A stretch of 64,000 nucleotides of DNA from Methanomicrobiales archaeon (GTDB lineage Archaea > Halobacteriota > Methanomicrobia > Methanomicrobiales > Methanospirillaceae), in NCBI GenBank assembly GCA_022841205.1, contig JALHCK010000004.1, positions 124,001 to 188,000 of the forward strand, in the 5' to 3' direction. Below the pieces are notes generated by a model, which was given only the letters and a program-made list of their open reading frames with translations, searched no databases and had not been told where the DNA came from. Within the stretch, counting starts at the first letter, position 1; every line of letters begins with the position of its first letter. Below are positions 42,796 through 50,660 of the stretch, piece by piece. A program made the position numbers and the translations under genes.

Positions 42796-43844
42796 TTCTG
42801 CATCACGATCTTTCCCTTGTGCCTTGCATACCGTGCATAGTCGATGTAGATGGGGTTTGCGAGGAGCTGCCCGACAAGCGGCGCAGCATCCCGTCGGAAC
42901 GAACCGGATTCGATGGCATCGGTAACCTCGATATCGAAGGCATCGCTGCCCGCCCCCGATCCAAACGAGGCCACGAAGATTCGGTCGCCTGGCTTAGCGA
43001 CATCAAGGGTTGCCGCAAGCCCGATCATCGATGACCCGCTGTAGGTATTGCCAAGCTCCGGCACCACCAGGCCGGGCCTGATCTGTTCGGGCAGGAACCC
43101 GAGGACCTTTGCCACCCGCTGGGGGAACTTGGCGTTCGGCTGGTGGAAGACGGCATAGGTGTAGTCTTTTGGGCATTTCCCGGTCTGCTCGAAGAGCAGC
43201 CGGACCGCACCCTCGATGTGCCGGAAATACCCCGGCTCCCCGGTAAACCGGCCGCCGTGGCGCGGGTAGTCCTGCCCCTCGCGGCGCCAGAAGTCGGGAG
43301 TGTCGGTGGTAAACGAGCAGGTGCGGTGGATCAGGGCGATCGGGTCATCCATGCCGATCACGTAGGCAGCCCCCCCGGCCGCAGCGGTGTATTCGAGTGC
43401 ATCGCTGGGAGCGCCCTGGGCAACGTCAGAGCCGATGGCAAGGCCGAAGCGGATCATGCCGCTTGTTGCAAGCCCCATGCAGGTCTGGATCGCCGCGGTT
43501 CCCGCCTTGCAGGCAAACTCGTAATCGGCAGCGGTCATGAAGGGGGTGGCGCAAATGGCCTCCCCTACCGTGCAGGCCGTCGGCTTGACAGCGTAGGGGT
43601 GTGATTCCGAGCCGACATAGACCGCCCCGATATCCCCGGGGTCGATATCCCTTCGGGCCAGTGCGTTCCTGGCCGCTTCGACGGCTATTGTCGCAGTATC
43701 CTCGTCGAGGTCTGGGACCGATTTTGAAAACACACCCAGTCCACCAGTGATATCGTTGGCGTTCGCCCCCCATACCCGGGTTATCTCCTCGACCTTAATC
43801 CTGTAGCGGGGGATGTATACCCCGTAGGTGATGATTCCTACCAT
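42792..43844 (-). CDS. Hydroxymethylglutaryl-CoA synthase
   Basis: 350 residues. Condenses acetoacetyl-CoA and acetyl-CoA to HMG-CoA. Catalytic residues are visible as E80 (VGSESHPYAVKP), C112 (FACKAGTAAIQT) and H234 (VFHQPNAKFP). Archaeal HMGS has this compact size. ATG 43844 lies within the final codons of the regulator gene (stop 43838), coupling the whole operon to it. Downstream are thiolase and DUF35. Confidence 0.96.
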   Translation of the reverse strand: MVGIITYGVYIPRYRIKVEEITRVWGANANDITGGLGVFSKSVPDLDEDTATIAVEAARNALARRDIDPGDIGAVYVGSESHPYAVKPTACTVGEAICATPFMTAADYEFACKAGTAAIQTCMGLATSGMIRFGLAIGSDVAQGAPSDALEYTAAAGGAAYVIGMDDPIALIHRTCSFTTDTPDFWRREGQDYPRHGGRFTGEPGYFRHIEGAVRLLFEQTGKCPKDYTYAVFHQPNAKFPQRVAKVLGFLPEQIRPGLVVPELGNTYSGSSMIGLAATLDVAKPGDRIFVASFGSGAGSDAFDIEVTDAIESGSFRRDAAPLVGQLLANPIYIDYARYARHKGKIVMQK

Positions 43845-44548
43845 TGCTTATCCCTCAAAACGCTCATGATCTCCTCGGTCCGCATCGCGGTGCACAGCAC
43901 CGTGATATGGTCGCGCTCGGCCATCTTCGGCACCAGCGGGTGGACGAGCTCCGGCTCGATTCCCTGGAGAACCACGCACCGGGGCTTGAAAGGGGTGACC
44001 CGGATGGCCACCATGGGCGACTTGCCGGACGTCACTTCTGAAAAGATCAGGGCCCGCTCGGTGCTCCAGCCGTAAATGCGGTTGAACTCGTTGCTTGAGA
44101 GCTGGGTGATCGCGTTCAGGCTGTTGACGATCGTGTACCCGTAAATTGACTGGGAAAGAGAGCCGCAGACCACCCTGCAGCCAAGCGCCCCGGCAAAGGA
44201 GCCCAGGGGAACCGGTTGCGGGTAGTCGTGGATGTCGTAGATGACGTTGTCATCGAAGTCCGCATAGAGGATCTTTCCGAACTTCTTGATGTACTTGCCA
44301 CCGTCTGCCTCATCGATGGACAGGATCGTGTCGACGATCTTTCCCACAACAGCTGTCCCCGGGCTCTTCCTCCTGCCGCCCTCGTAGTCGCTGATGACCG
44401 AGGGCGAGACTTCGAGCCGTTCGGCGAGCACTCCCTGGGGGATGTTGAAGCTCATCCGCCACTTCTTCAGGGCCTTGCCCGGGGAGTCTGAAAGCGTTAT
44501 CTCGCCGGCCATCTTCTCGGCCAGCTGATGACGCACATCAGATTTCAT
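43838..44548 (-). CDS. XRE-type transcriptional regulator heading the HMG-CoA synthase operon
   Basis: 236 residues: an N-terminal leader, a helix-turn-helix of the Cro/C1 type (ALKKWRMSFNIPQGVLAERL, VSPSVISDYEGGRRKSPG, about residues 26-68) and a C-terminal domain with a globular ligand-binding look (GCRVVCGSLSQSIYGYTIVN). It overlaps the HMG-CoA synthase start, so it is co-transcribed with the mevalonate genes and is a natural candidate for their regulator; that is inference. The TATA-like TTAATTATATC near 44578 puts the transcript start close to ATG 44548. Confidence 0.85.
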   Translation of the reverse strand: MKSDVRHQLAEKMAGEITLSDSPGKALKKWRMSFNIPQGVLAERLEVSPSVISDYEGGRRKSPGTAVVGKIVDTILSIDEADGGKYIKKFGKILYADFDDNVIYDIHDYPQPVPLGSFAGALGCRVVCGSLSQSIYGYTIVNSLNAITQLSSNEFNRIYGWSTERALIFSEVTSGKSPMVAIRVTPFKPRCVVLQGIEPELVHPLVPKMAERDHITVLCTAMRTEEIMSVLRDKQW

Positions 44549-44662
44549 GCCATATGATGAAGAGAGGGGGGCTGATATAATTAACGAATGTGGATTCGAC
44601 ATTCCCCGAATCGGTGGAAGAAAGGATACTCATAAATAATAAGCATCTCAATTTTGGTACGT

Positions 44663-45328
44663 ATGATCATGCCCGAGGATCTCCAGTGCCTCAAGGTGCT
44701 GGCCCTCATGGGAGGCCTGAACGGGCCGGTTCGGGTCTCCTCCCAGTCGCTTGGCACCGCGCTTCGCACAAGCCCGCAGACCGCCTCGCGGCGTCTCCAG
44801 GCCCTTGAGCGCCGGATGCTCCTGGCGCGGGCGGTTGGTACCGACGGGCAGTCCATCACCATAACCCGGGGCGGGAAGGAGGAGCTCAGGCGCGAGTTCT
44901 CGGACTACTGCCGGCTCTTTTCCAAGGAATCGGAGTCCTGCTCCCTGTTTGGGTCGGTCATCTCGGGCCTTGGCGAGGGGAAATACTACATGAGCCTGGA
45001 CCACTACGTGGAGCAGTTCTCCCGGGTCCTTGGGTTCGTCCCGTTCCCGGGGACCCTCAATATCAGGCTCCACCCCTCCAGCCTCTCCATACGAAAGCAG
45101 CTGGACCAGCGCGACTGGATCTCCATCGATGGGTTCACCGCCGATGAACGCTCGTTTGGAAACGCCCGCTGCCTGCCCTGCCGGCTGCACGAAACCCCCT
45201 GCGGTATCGTCATCCCGGGCCGGTCGCACTACCCTGATGATGTCCTGGAGGTCATCGCCCCGGTCTCGCTCCGGGAAACTTACCGGCTCGCGGATTCGGA
45301 TACCATTGCCGTTGAGGTGGCACCATGA
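44663..45328 (+). CDS. ribK: CTP-dependent riboflavin kinase with N-terminal HTH
   Basis: 221 residues: a winged-helix domain (residues 1-85, SSQSLGTALRTSPQTASRRL, then LERRMLLAR) fused to the archaeal CTP-dependent riboflavin kinase (SVISGLGEGKYYMSLDHY, FPGTLNIRLHP, VIAPVSLRE). The kinase makes FMN from riboflavin. The winged helix suggests it also represses riboflavin genes, as described for related RbkR proteins. The TATA-like CATAAATAAT near 44634 puts the transcript start at about ATG 44663 (leaderless). Its stop overlaps the ribB start (ATGA). Confidence 0.92.
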   Translation: MIMPEDLQCLKVLALMGGLNGPVRVSSQSLGTALRTSPQTASRRLQALERRMLLARAVGTDGQSITITRGGKEELRREFSDYCRLFSKESESCSLFGSVISGLGEGKYYMSLDHYVEQFSRVLGFVPFPGTLNIRLHPSSLSIRKQLDQRDWISIDGFTADERSFGNARCLPCRLHETPCGIVIPGRSHYPDDVLEVIAPVSLRETYRLADSDTIAVEVAP

Positions 45329-45999
45329 TAAAGGACGCATTGAACGCACTGAGGGAGGGGAAATTCATTCTCCTCTACGATTTTGATGATCGGGAAGGGG
45401 AGACGGACTTTGCCATCAGGGCAGACCGGGTCATGCCGGCTGACGTGGCCCGCATGCGCCGGGATGGTGGCGGACTGATCTGCACGGCCATTCCGGCAGG
45501 CGCCGCGAACCGGCTCGGCCTCCCGTTTGCCACCGATCTCCTCCGATCCTGCCCGGGCATGGCGGGAATGGTCGGGCAGGTACCCTATGACCCGAAGAAC
45601 CGCTCGTCCTTCTCACTGTGGGTCAACCACCGCGACACCTGGACTGGGGTGACCGACAACGATCGTGCCCTGACCATCAGGGCTGTCGCCGACCAGGTCA
45701 GGATGAGCATGAACGGTGGAGGGGAGGACTTCCATTCCCAGTTCCGCTCCCCGGGGCATGTCGCGCTTCTCAGGGCCGACGAGAAGCTCCTCGACCAGCG
45801 GAGGGGCCAGACCGAGCTCTCCATAGCCCTTGCAACCATGGCCGGGATCACCCCGGCGATCACCATCTGCGAGATGCTCGATGAACGGTCCGGCACCGCG
45901 CTCTCCAAGGCCGACGCCCGGGCATATGCCCGGAGCCACGGCCTGGTATTCGTCGAGGGATCGGAAGTAGTCGGGTCCTGGAAATCGACAACCTCCTGA
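45325..45999 (+). CDS. ribB: 3,4-dihydroxy-2-butanone 4-phosphate synthase
   Basis: 224 residues. Converts ribulose 5-phosphate into the four-carbon precursor of riboflavin. The acidic metal site DFDDREGETDF lies at residues 19-29, with SFSLWVNHRDTWTGVTDNDR, SPGHVALLRA and GQTELSIALATMAG further on. It is monofunctional, lacking the GTP cyclohydrolase II part of bacterial fusions. The start overlaps ribK's stop, so FMN precursor synthesis and kinase are coupled and possibly under control of the ribK winged helix. Confidence 0.94.
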   Translation: MIKDALNALREGKFILLYDFDDREGETDFAIRADRVMPADVARMRRDGGGLICTAIPAGAANRLGLPFATDLLRSCPGMAGMVGQVPYDPKNRSSFSLWVNHRDTWTGVTDNDRALTIRAVADQVRMSMNGGGEDFHSQFRSPGHVALLRADEKLLDQRRGQTELSIALATMAGITPAITICEMLDERSGTALSKADARAYARSHGLVFVEGSEVVGSWKSTTS

Positions 46000-46054
46000 C
46001 CGGCATATCTTTTTTCTCATACCCGGCCGAATACTGGCACAGGAGCACACCGGC

Positions 46055-46276
46055 ATGAAAGTCAGAATCATCCGCGAAGAATGCGTAAGCTGCGGCACGT
46101 GTGTCGATATCTGTCCTGAATTTTTTGAACTTGGAAAAAAGGATGCCCTCTCTCAGGTAGTGGAGAGGCACAGGGCCGACGGGAAACTGGACGAGGGGAC
46201 GGTTCCCCCGGAGCTTGAGGAAGCGGTGAAGGATGCCGCCGACATGTGCCCCGTCCAGGTCATCCACACCGAATAG
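46055..46276 (+). CDS. Ferredoxin with one [4Fe-4S] cluster
   Basis: 73 residues. Cysteines at 10, 13, 16 and 20 (CVSCGTCVDIC) and C65 (MCPVQVI). The pattern is that of single-cluster ferredoxins; the second cluster's motif is absent, with an acidic helix in its place. It carries electrons at low potential. An AGGAG lies upstream of ATG 46055. It is convergent with the small gene at 46279. Confidence 0.9.
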   Translation: MKVRIIREECVSCGTCVDICPEFFELGKKDALSQVVERHRADGKLDEGTVPPELEEAVKDAADMCPVQVIHTE

Positions 46277-46278
46277 TC

Positions 46279-46440
46279 CTACTTCCTGGCCAGCGCCCGG
46301 AGCGAATCTTCGGGGAGCATCCGGGCGATCGAGAGCTTTGTCGGGCAGCGCCCGGGCTTGATCCCCTGGGCTTTTGCCGCATCCTTCAGTGTCTTCAGGT
46401 CAAGGCCCTCGAGCAGGTTGCGCAATTCCTTTTCATCCAT
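46279..46440 (-). CDS. 53-residue SAP-like small protein
   Basis: MDEKELRNLLEGLDLKTLKD, then AAKAQGIKPGRCPTKLSIAR and a short tail. The helix-turn-helix-like pattern with Pro-Gly-Arg in the turn resembles a SAP-type nucleic-acid-binding module. A TATA-like TTTATTTTTTATC near 46466 lies about 26 bases from ATG 46440, so the mRNA is probably leaderless. It sits 49 bp downstream of the RPA operon and is convergent with the ferredoxin gene. Function unknown. Confidence 0.65.
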   Translation of the reverse strand: MDEKELRNLLEGLDLKTLKDAAKAQGIKPGRCPTKLSIARMLPEDSLRALARK

Positions 46441-46489
46441 GACGCGGAGATATTCGCGGATAAAAAATAAAGGTTGCGGAGTACCGCAC

Positions 46490-47080
46490 TCACAGTGAAA
46501 GCTGGGAGAGGGCCTCGTACACCAGTTTCCGGAAGAGTGCCGGGTCGGTCTGGTATTCCTGCACGGCACGCTGCCCGTCCGGGGTCGTTCCGAGAGAATC
46601 GATCCGGTCGAGCGTTGCCTTTGCGCAGTCAAGCACCCAGCGGTCGCGTGTGTCCTTGTCCACCGCGGTAACCGATTCGCAACGGACCGATACCAGCGCC
46701 GCCCCGTCCGGGGTCTCGTACACGTTTGGTTTTCCCACCACGGCCACGAATGCCGGGGGCTCGATCCGGGCGATCTGCTGCATGGCCTCGGGCTGGTAGC
46801 TCCCGGCCATGATGAAGAAGGTCCCGGAAGGGTCGATCACCCGTGCCCGGTAGAAGAGGTTCTGGTCACCCTGCTTCTTCTTCTCGGTAAGGGTACCCAC
46901 CAGGAAGACGCGGTTGCAGCGCTCGCCGGTCGGGAGCAGGACATACGTGGGACTCTTCTCATCATCACCCTCGCGGAAGTGAATCCTGCTCTCCCGCAGT
47001 TCCCCGGCAAAGACCCTCCTTGCCGGTTCCCGTTCGAAATCGCGGCGGAAAAAACCGCCCTTTGCCGGCGAGGCCATCAT
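46490..47080 (-). CDS. RPA-associated OB-fold protein
   Basis: 196 residues matching the archaeal protein found with replication protein A: FAGELRESRIHFREGDDE, ERCNRVFLVGTLTEKKKQG, NLFYRARVIDPSGTFFIMAG, then FVAVVGKPNVYETPDG. It is an OB-fold domain with a C-terminal winged-helix-like tail, thought to act as a subunit of the RPA complex. The start overlaps the RPA stop (ATGA). Confidence 0.88.
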   Translation of the reverse strand: MMASPAKGGFFRRDFEREPARRVFAGELRESRIHFREGDDEKSPTYVLLPTGERCNRVFLVGTLTEKKKQGDQNLFYRARVIDPSGTFFIMAGSYQPEAMQQIARIEPPAFVAVVGKPNVYETPDGAALVSVRCESVTAVDKDTRDRWVLDCAKATLDRIDSLGTTPDGQRAVQEYQTDPALFRKLVYEALSQLSL

Positions 47081-48300
47081 GGCGACCCCCCGGCGCGGTT
47101 CAGGAGCGCTGCAATCTCTTCGGGGTTGAACCGGAGAACCTCGCAGGACTTCACCAGCATGCGGGAATCGATCTCCCTGCCGGTGCAGACCAGGTAGCGG
47201 CCGAGGATGCGTTCCCGGAACCTGAGGAAGACCTCGTCTGTCCCAAGCGGGTTGTTCTCGGCGAGTTCCTTTGCCTGGTCCATGGACATCCCGACCAGCT
47301 GCTCGGCAACCTCCCGCTGGATGAGGATATCCTTGGTCACCTTCCCGTCATCGAGCCAGCCCTTGATCCGGAGGTCATAGAGGAACCCGGGCTGGATCTC
47401 GTGAACCGGGCAGTAGTTCTGCCGGGAGAGTACGCGGTTGCACCCTTCCACCGGGCACCGCTTGATCAGGCCAGATCCCGGGGCGATGTGGACGAGCGCC
47501 CCGGCAAAACTGGTATCCCCGCTGATGACCGCGATGTCCCCCTCTTCGGGGACCACGGTTGCGGAATTCAGGTTGAGCGAGTAGCGGCCGGAAAACTCGT
47601 CGACCATGGCATAGTAGAGGGAATATACCGTGCCCGGGACGAGCCGTTCTTTTCCCTCTTCTTTCCAGATGACGAACTTGACCGTCCCGCTCTGGTCGGC
47701 AAGGAGACCGCTCTGGTGCATACGGTCGTGGGTGACGTCCCACTCCTGGATCACCTTGGCCTTCACGCTCCCGATGCCGGGAGTGAGGTCGGCGATTGGG
47801 GTGATGGCGGGGATCAGGACCGTGTCCCGGGATATCCCGCGGATGACTGTTCCGGAGTGGATCTTCAGGTTGAGAGAGCCCCGGTACTCGTCAACCACGG
47901 CGGATTCGAACCTGTACCACTTTCCGTCTTCGAGGAGCGGCGCATTCGCCTTGGCCCATACCACGAAACGGACGGCACCCGTCGAATCAGCGAGGATGCC
48001 GCTCTGGGCAATGGCTGGCGAGGGGGAGCTCGTGAGCGAGACGACCTTTGCCTCCACGGTGGCCCATTCCCCGGGGAGAAGTGCATTCAGGCCCTTTTCC
48101 TCGCCGCCCGGGGTTCCAAGCCCGTTCAGGGAGAATTCCCGGGCAAGCTCGTTTAGCACCGTCCGTTCCGCCTCTCCCGGGGGGACGCCGAACTCTTCGA
48201 CGAGGCGGCGGAGTTTTCCTGCGATCTTTACCGGGTCGGCCTCATGGCCCTTTGCTTTCACGTTCAGGGAGATTCTGGTTGCGGTATCGGAATAGTCCAT
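47077..48300 (-). CDS. Replication protein A (single-stranded DNA-binding protein)
   Basis: 407 residues with three OB folds in tandem (about 60-160, 165-265, 270-370: for example VEAKVVSLTSSPSPAIAQSG, VKAKVIQEWDVTHDRMHQSG) and a zinc finger (CPVEGCNRVLSRQNYCPVH). It coats single-stranded DNA in replication and repair. A GGAGATG lies shortly before ATG 48300. It is co-transcribed with its OB-fold partner gene. ATG 48300 (MDYSDTATRI) is chosen over an open frame reaching 48339. Confidence 0.92.
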   Translation of the reverse strand: MDYSDTATRISLNVKAKGHEADPVKIAGKLRRLVEEFGVPPGEAERTVLNELAREFSLNGLGTPGGEEKGLNALLPGEWATVEAKVVSLTSSPSPAIAQSGILADSTGAVRFVVWAKANAPLLEDGKWYRFESAVVDEYRGSLNLKIHSGTVIRGISRDTVLIPAITPIADLTPGIGSVKAKVIQEWDVTHDRMHQSGLLADQSGTVKFVIWKEEGKERLVPGTVYSLYYAMVDEFSGRYSLNLNSATVVPEEGDIAVISGDTSFAGALVHIAPGSGLIKRCPVEGCNRVLSRQNYCPVHEIQPGFLYDLRIKGWLDDGKVTKDILIQREVAEQLVGMSMDQAKELAENNPLGTDEVFLRFRERILGRYLVCTGREIDSRMLVKSCEVLRFNPEEIAALLNRAGGSP

Positions 48301-48416
48301 ACTCTTACATCTCCATAGAGAGCTGGCCAGCATTACCATGATAAAGGATGCGGGCGGGTGGTGAAACTGTCACGCAGCTGCAGTTTTAAGTACCTGTATC
48401 CGCAAACATCTGAGGT

Positions 48417-48608
48417 ATGGAAATAACGGCAGACAGCACGATTTACGATCTTTTGAAAACAAAGCCGGAAGCAGCGGCAGTGCTCTTCAAGTTCGGGATG
48501 GGCTGCGTCGGGTGCGCGATCGCCCGCGGAGAGACCATCCGCGAGGCAGCGATGGTCCACGGCATTCCCCTGGAAGAGCTCACCGCTGCACTGGGCATCC
48601 CGGCATAA
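48417..48608 (+). CDS. DUF1858 protein
   Basis: 63 residues: ITADSTIYDLLKTKPEAAAV, FKFGMGCVGCAIARGETIRE. The GCVGC motif and helix order are those of DUF1858, found as a domain in hybrid-cluster and related proteins; the cysteines probably bind a metal or act in redox chemistry. A TATA-like TTTTAAGT near 48387 gives a transcript start at about ATG 48417, so leaderless. Physiological role unknown. Confidence 0.9.
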   Translation: MEITADSTIYDLLKTKPEAAAVLFKFGMGCVGCAIARGETIREAAMVHGIPLEELTAALGIPA

Positions 48609-48644
48609 CCCCCTCTGTTTTTCCCCGCCACATCACGAAGGCCC

Positions 48645-49547
48645 TCAGGGAGATGAGCGGCCCTGTTCCTGTATCCGCTTCTTCCGGGCTTTGAGCTCCC
48701 GGAGCGTTGCCCCGGGGTTTCGCAGCAGGTATTCGGTAATCTCCGGTTCGTGCAGGAGCGTGCAGGAGGCGCAGTTCCAGACCATTCCGTTCAGGGTCGA
48801 GCTCCCGACCCACTGCCCGAGCGATTCGTCACCGCAGGGGTAGAAGGGGCAGTAGCAGAAGTCGCACCGCTGGCCTTCGAAGTGACAGGGGTAGTAGGGG
48901 CAGTTCTCCGGCTCCCACTCCACCCAGTGCTCCCCGCCGTAGCGCGAGAAGATGAAGAAGGAAGGTGCATCCCGGACCACCGCCCCTTCGTGCCGTTTCA
49001 TTGCAGCGGCCACACCGAAGGCGACCGCATGGCGCACCCGCCTCCCGACCCCGGTGACCGGTCCGGCATACTGGTGCACGACATCGCCTTCCGAGGCAAC
49101 GATGACCGCATCGGTCGGCGTCCCGGTCAGGTCGTAGCCGTTCTCCGAAAGCGAGAGGACCTTGGCCTCCGTGGCGGTGATGATTCCCCCAAGCAGGGCG
49201 GCATCGGCCATCCCCTCCCTGCTGGTGATGATTATATTGATGGTCCCGGGACCGGGATCTTCATGGTTACGGATCCCGGCGGTGATAAAAGCGGTGATGA
49301 AATCATACTGGAATACACAGAGGTTCCTCATCTCCACGGCGGTCATCAGCCCGTAGTAATCCGGCGGGAGGCCATTGCGGGCAATGATCGTCCGGAGATC
49401 GCGTGCCGGGTCGTCATGGTCCCATTCCGGCGGGACGGAATGGTTCAGGAGCGTGCTGACCGACCCGATCCCACCACCGATCCCCGTGCTCGCCGCCCTG
49501 AAGTTTCCCCGGATGATGAGGGTCCTGTCCCGGAGGTAATACCTCAT
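48645..49547 (-). CDS. cbiZ: Adenosylcobinamide amidohydrolase CbiZ with C-terminal Cys-rich domain
   Basis: 300 residues. CbiZ domain (residues 1-190): STLLNHSVPPEW, TAVEMRNLCVFQYD, ITAGIRNHEDPGPGTINIII, GTPTDAVIVASEG. CbiZ cleaves adenosylcobinamide to adenosylcobyric acid, letting archaea salvage cobinamides into B12 coenzymes. The tail (210-275) holds eight cysteines (216, 221, 228, 231, 233, 238, 259, 262) in the pattern of the Cys-rich small domain often fused to archaeal cobamide proteins. ATG 49547 overlaps the stop of the upstream gene. Confidence 0.9.
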   Translation of the reverse strand: MRYYLRDRTLIIRGNFRAASTGIGGGIGSVSTLLNHSVPPEWDHDDPARDLRTIIARNGLPPDYYGLMTAVEMRNLCVFQYDFITAFITAGIRNHEDPGPGTINIIITSREGMADAALLGGIITATEAKVLSLSENGYDLTGTPTDAVIVASEGDVVHQYAGPVTGVGRRVRHAVAFGVAAAMKRHEGAVVRDAPSFFIFSRYGGEHWVEWEPENCPYYPCHFEGQRCDFCYCPFYPCGDESLGQWVGSSTLNGMVWNCASCTLLHEPEITEYLLRNPGATLRELKARKKRIQEQGRSSP

Positions 49548-49906
49548 GCTATGTTGTAGCGTACCCGGTCCTTGAGTTCCTGCTGTTTCCCGGCATTCCA
49601 CCCCGATACTTCCTGGAGGTACCCGGTCACCCGGCTTATCTGGACCACGTCATGGCATCCGCACTCCGGGCAGACCGGCTCTCCGCAAAGCGGGCAGTAC
49701 TCGATCCCGGAGACGATATCGTGGGAGCAGTGGCAGTGGTCGAGGGGGCACATGATCACCGGGTGTTCATCGCCGCAGTTGGGACAGGGGGTGGTATCGA
49801 CTATGAGGTGGCAGGTATGGCACTTGTAGCGCCGCTCTTGTGGAGGGATATCCGCGAGGCGCCTGTATTGTTGTGCCAGGCGTTTTTGTTCTTCAGTCCA
49901 TTGCAT
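49544..49906 (-). CDS. Small zinc-ribbon protein resembling the C-terminal glycyl-radical part of NrdD
   Basis: 120 residues. The first part has two CxxC pairs (CHTC, CPNC) and HCHC; the second has a zinc site C71, C74, C79, C82 (CPLCGEPVCPEC) followed by SRVTGYLQEVSGWNAGKQQE and LKDRVRYNI. That ending is the C-terminal signature of anaerobic ribonucleotide reductase NrdD, in which the Gly of RVxGYL (here G95) becomes the radical. There is no catalytic barrel, so it cannot reduce ribonucleotides by itself. It overlaps cbiZ by four bases. Annotated homologues are usually called NrdD-like; function open. Confidence 0.85.
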   Translation of the reverse strand: MQWTEEQKRLAQQYRRLADIPPQERRYKCHTCHLIVDTTPCPNCGDEHPVIMCPLDHCHCSHDIVSGIEYCPLCGEPVCPECGCHDVVQISRVTGYLQEVSGWNAGKQQELKDRVRYNIA

Positions 49907-50024
49907 ACAGTAAAATGTTCCATTTCCGATTTAAACTTTGGGAATTGGTCAAAGTTGAGAAAAGGTTCCGGTCCGCCTCAGTTGACTCATAGGGGTCATC
50001 ACCGGATCAGGTTCAGGATTTTCA

Positions 50025-50660
50025 TCATCGGCGGAACGGTGCGAACTGCATTGCGGCTGCTGCCGGATCAGGAGCCCCGTAGATCTGCCTGCCGACAATA
50101 ATGCCGTCCACTAGCCCGGCAAGGCTTTCGGCATTGCCGCCCTGGGCCCCGACCCCCGGGGAGTAGATCTTCTTTTCCCCGATGATCTGCCGGAGCACCA
50201 CGACCCGGTCAGGGCGGGTGGCCGGGGCGATGATGCCGTCCGCCCCAATCCAGGCGGCAAGCGCGGCGATACGTTCCGCGGTGCCGCCGTGGAAGAACTC
50301 TTCTGCCCCGGGATGGCTCATCTCGGCCACCACGTAGCATTCACCCCCGGCATCATGGGCGACACCGGTGCATGCCCTGACCGAATCGCTGCCGCAAAAA
50401 CCGTGGCAGATGATCGCCGAGAACCCGTGGTCGAACACCTGCCGGGCAATCAGGATGTTGGTGTTCGGGATGTCGGCCACCTTGAAGTCGGCGATGAGCG
50501 GCAGGCCGAAGTCTGCAAGCTCCCGGGCAAAAGGGAGTCCTGTGGAGAGCACCAGGGGGTAGCCGACCTTGATGGCATCGATATGCGGGGCGCACAGCCC
50601 GGCAACCCGGAGCGCCTCTTCCCGGCCCTCGACATCTAGGGCGAGGATCAGCGCGGTCAT
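50025..50660 (-). CDS. pyrF: Orotidine 5'-phosphate decarboxylase
   Basis: 211 residues, a TIM barrel converting OMP to UMP. LILALDVEGREEALRVAG and LPLIADFKVADIPNTNILIA carry the catalytic K/D-xKxxD pattern (ADFKVADIPN); the phosphate-binding end is YSPGVGAQGGNAE and DGIIVGRQIY. Its start overlaps the stop of the deoxyhypusine synthase gene (ATGA). The coupling of the two is a frequent archaeal neighbourhood rather than a shared pathway. Confidence 0.95.
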   Translation of the reverse strand: MTALILALDVEGREEALRVAGLCAPHIDAIKVGYPLVLSTGLPFARELADFGLPLIADFKVADIPNTNILIARQVFDHGFSAIICHGFCGSDSVRACTGVAHDAGGECYVVAEMSHPGAEEFFHGGTAERIAALAAWIGADGIIAPATRPDRVVVLRQIIGEKKIYSPGVGAQGGNAESLAGLVDGIIVGRQIYGAPDPAAAAMQFAPFRR

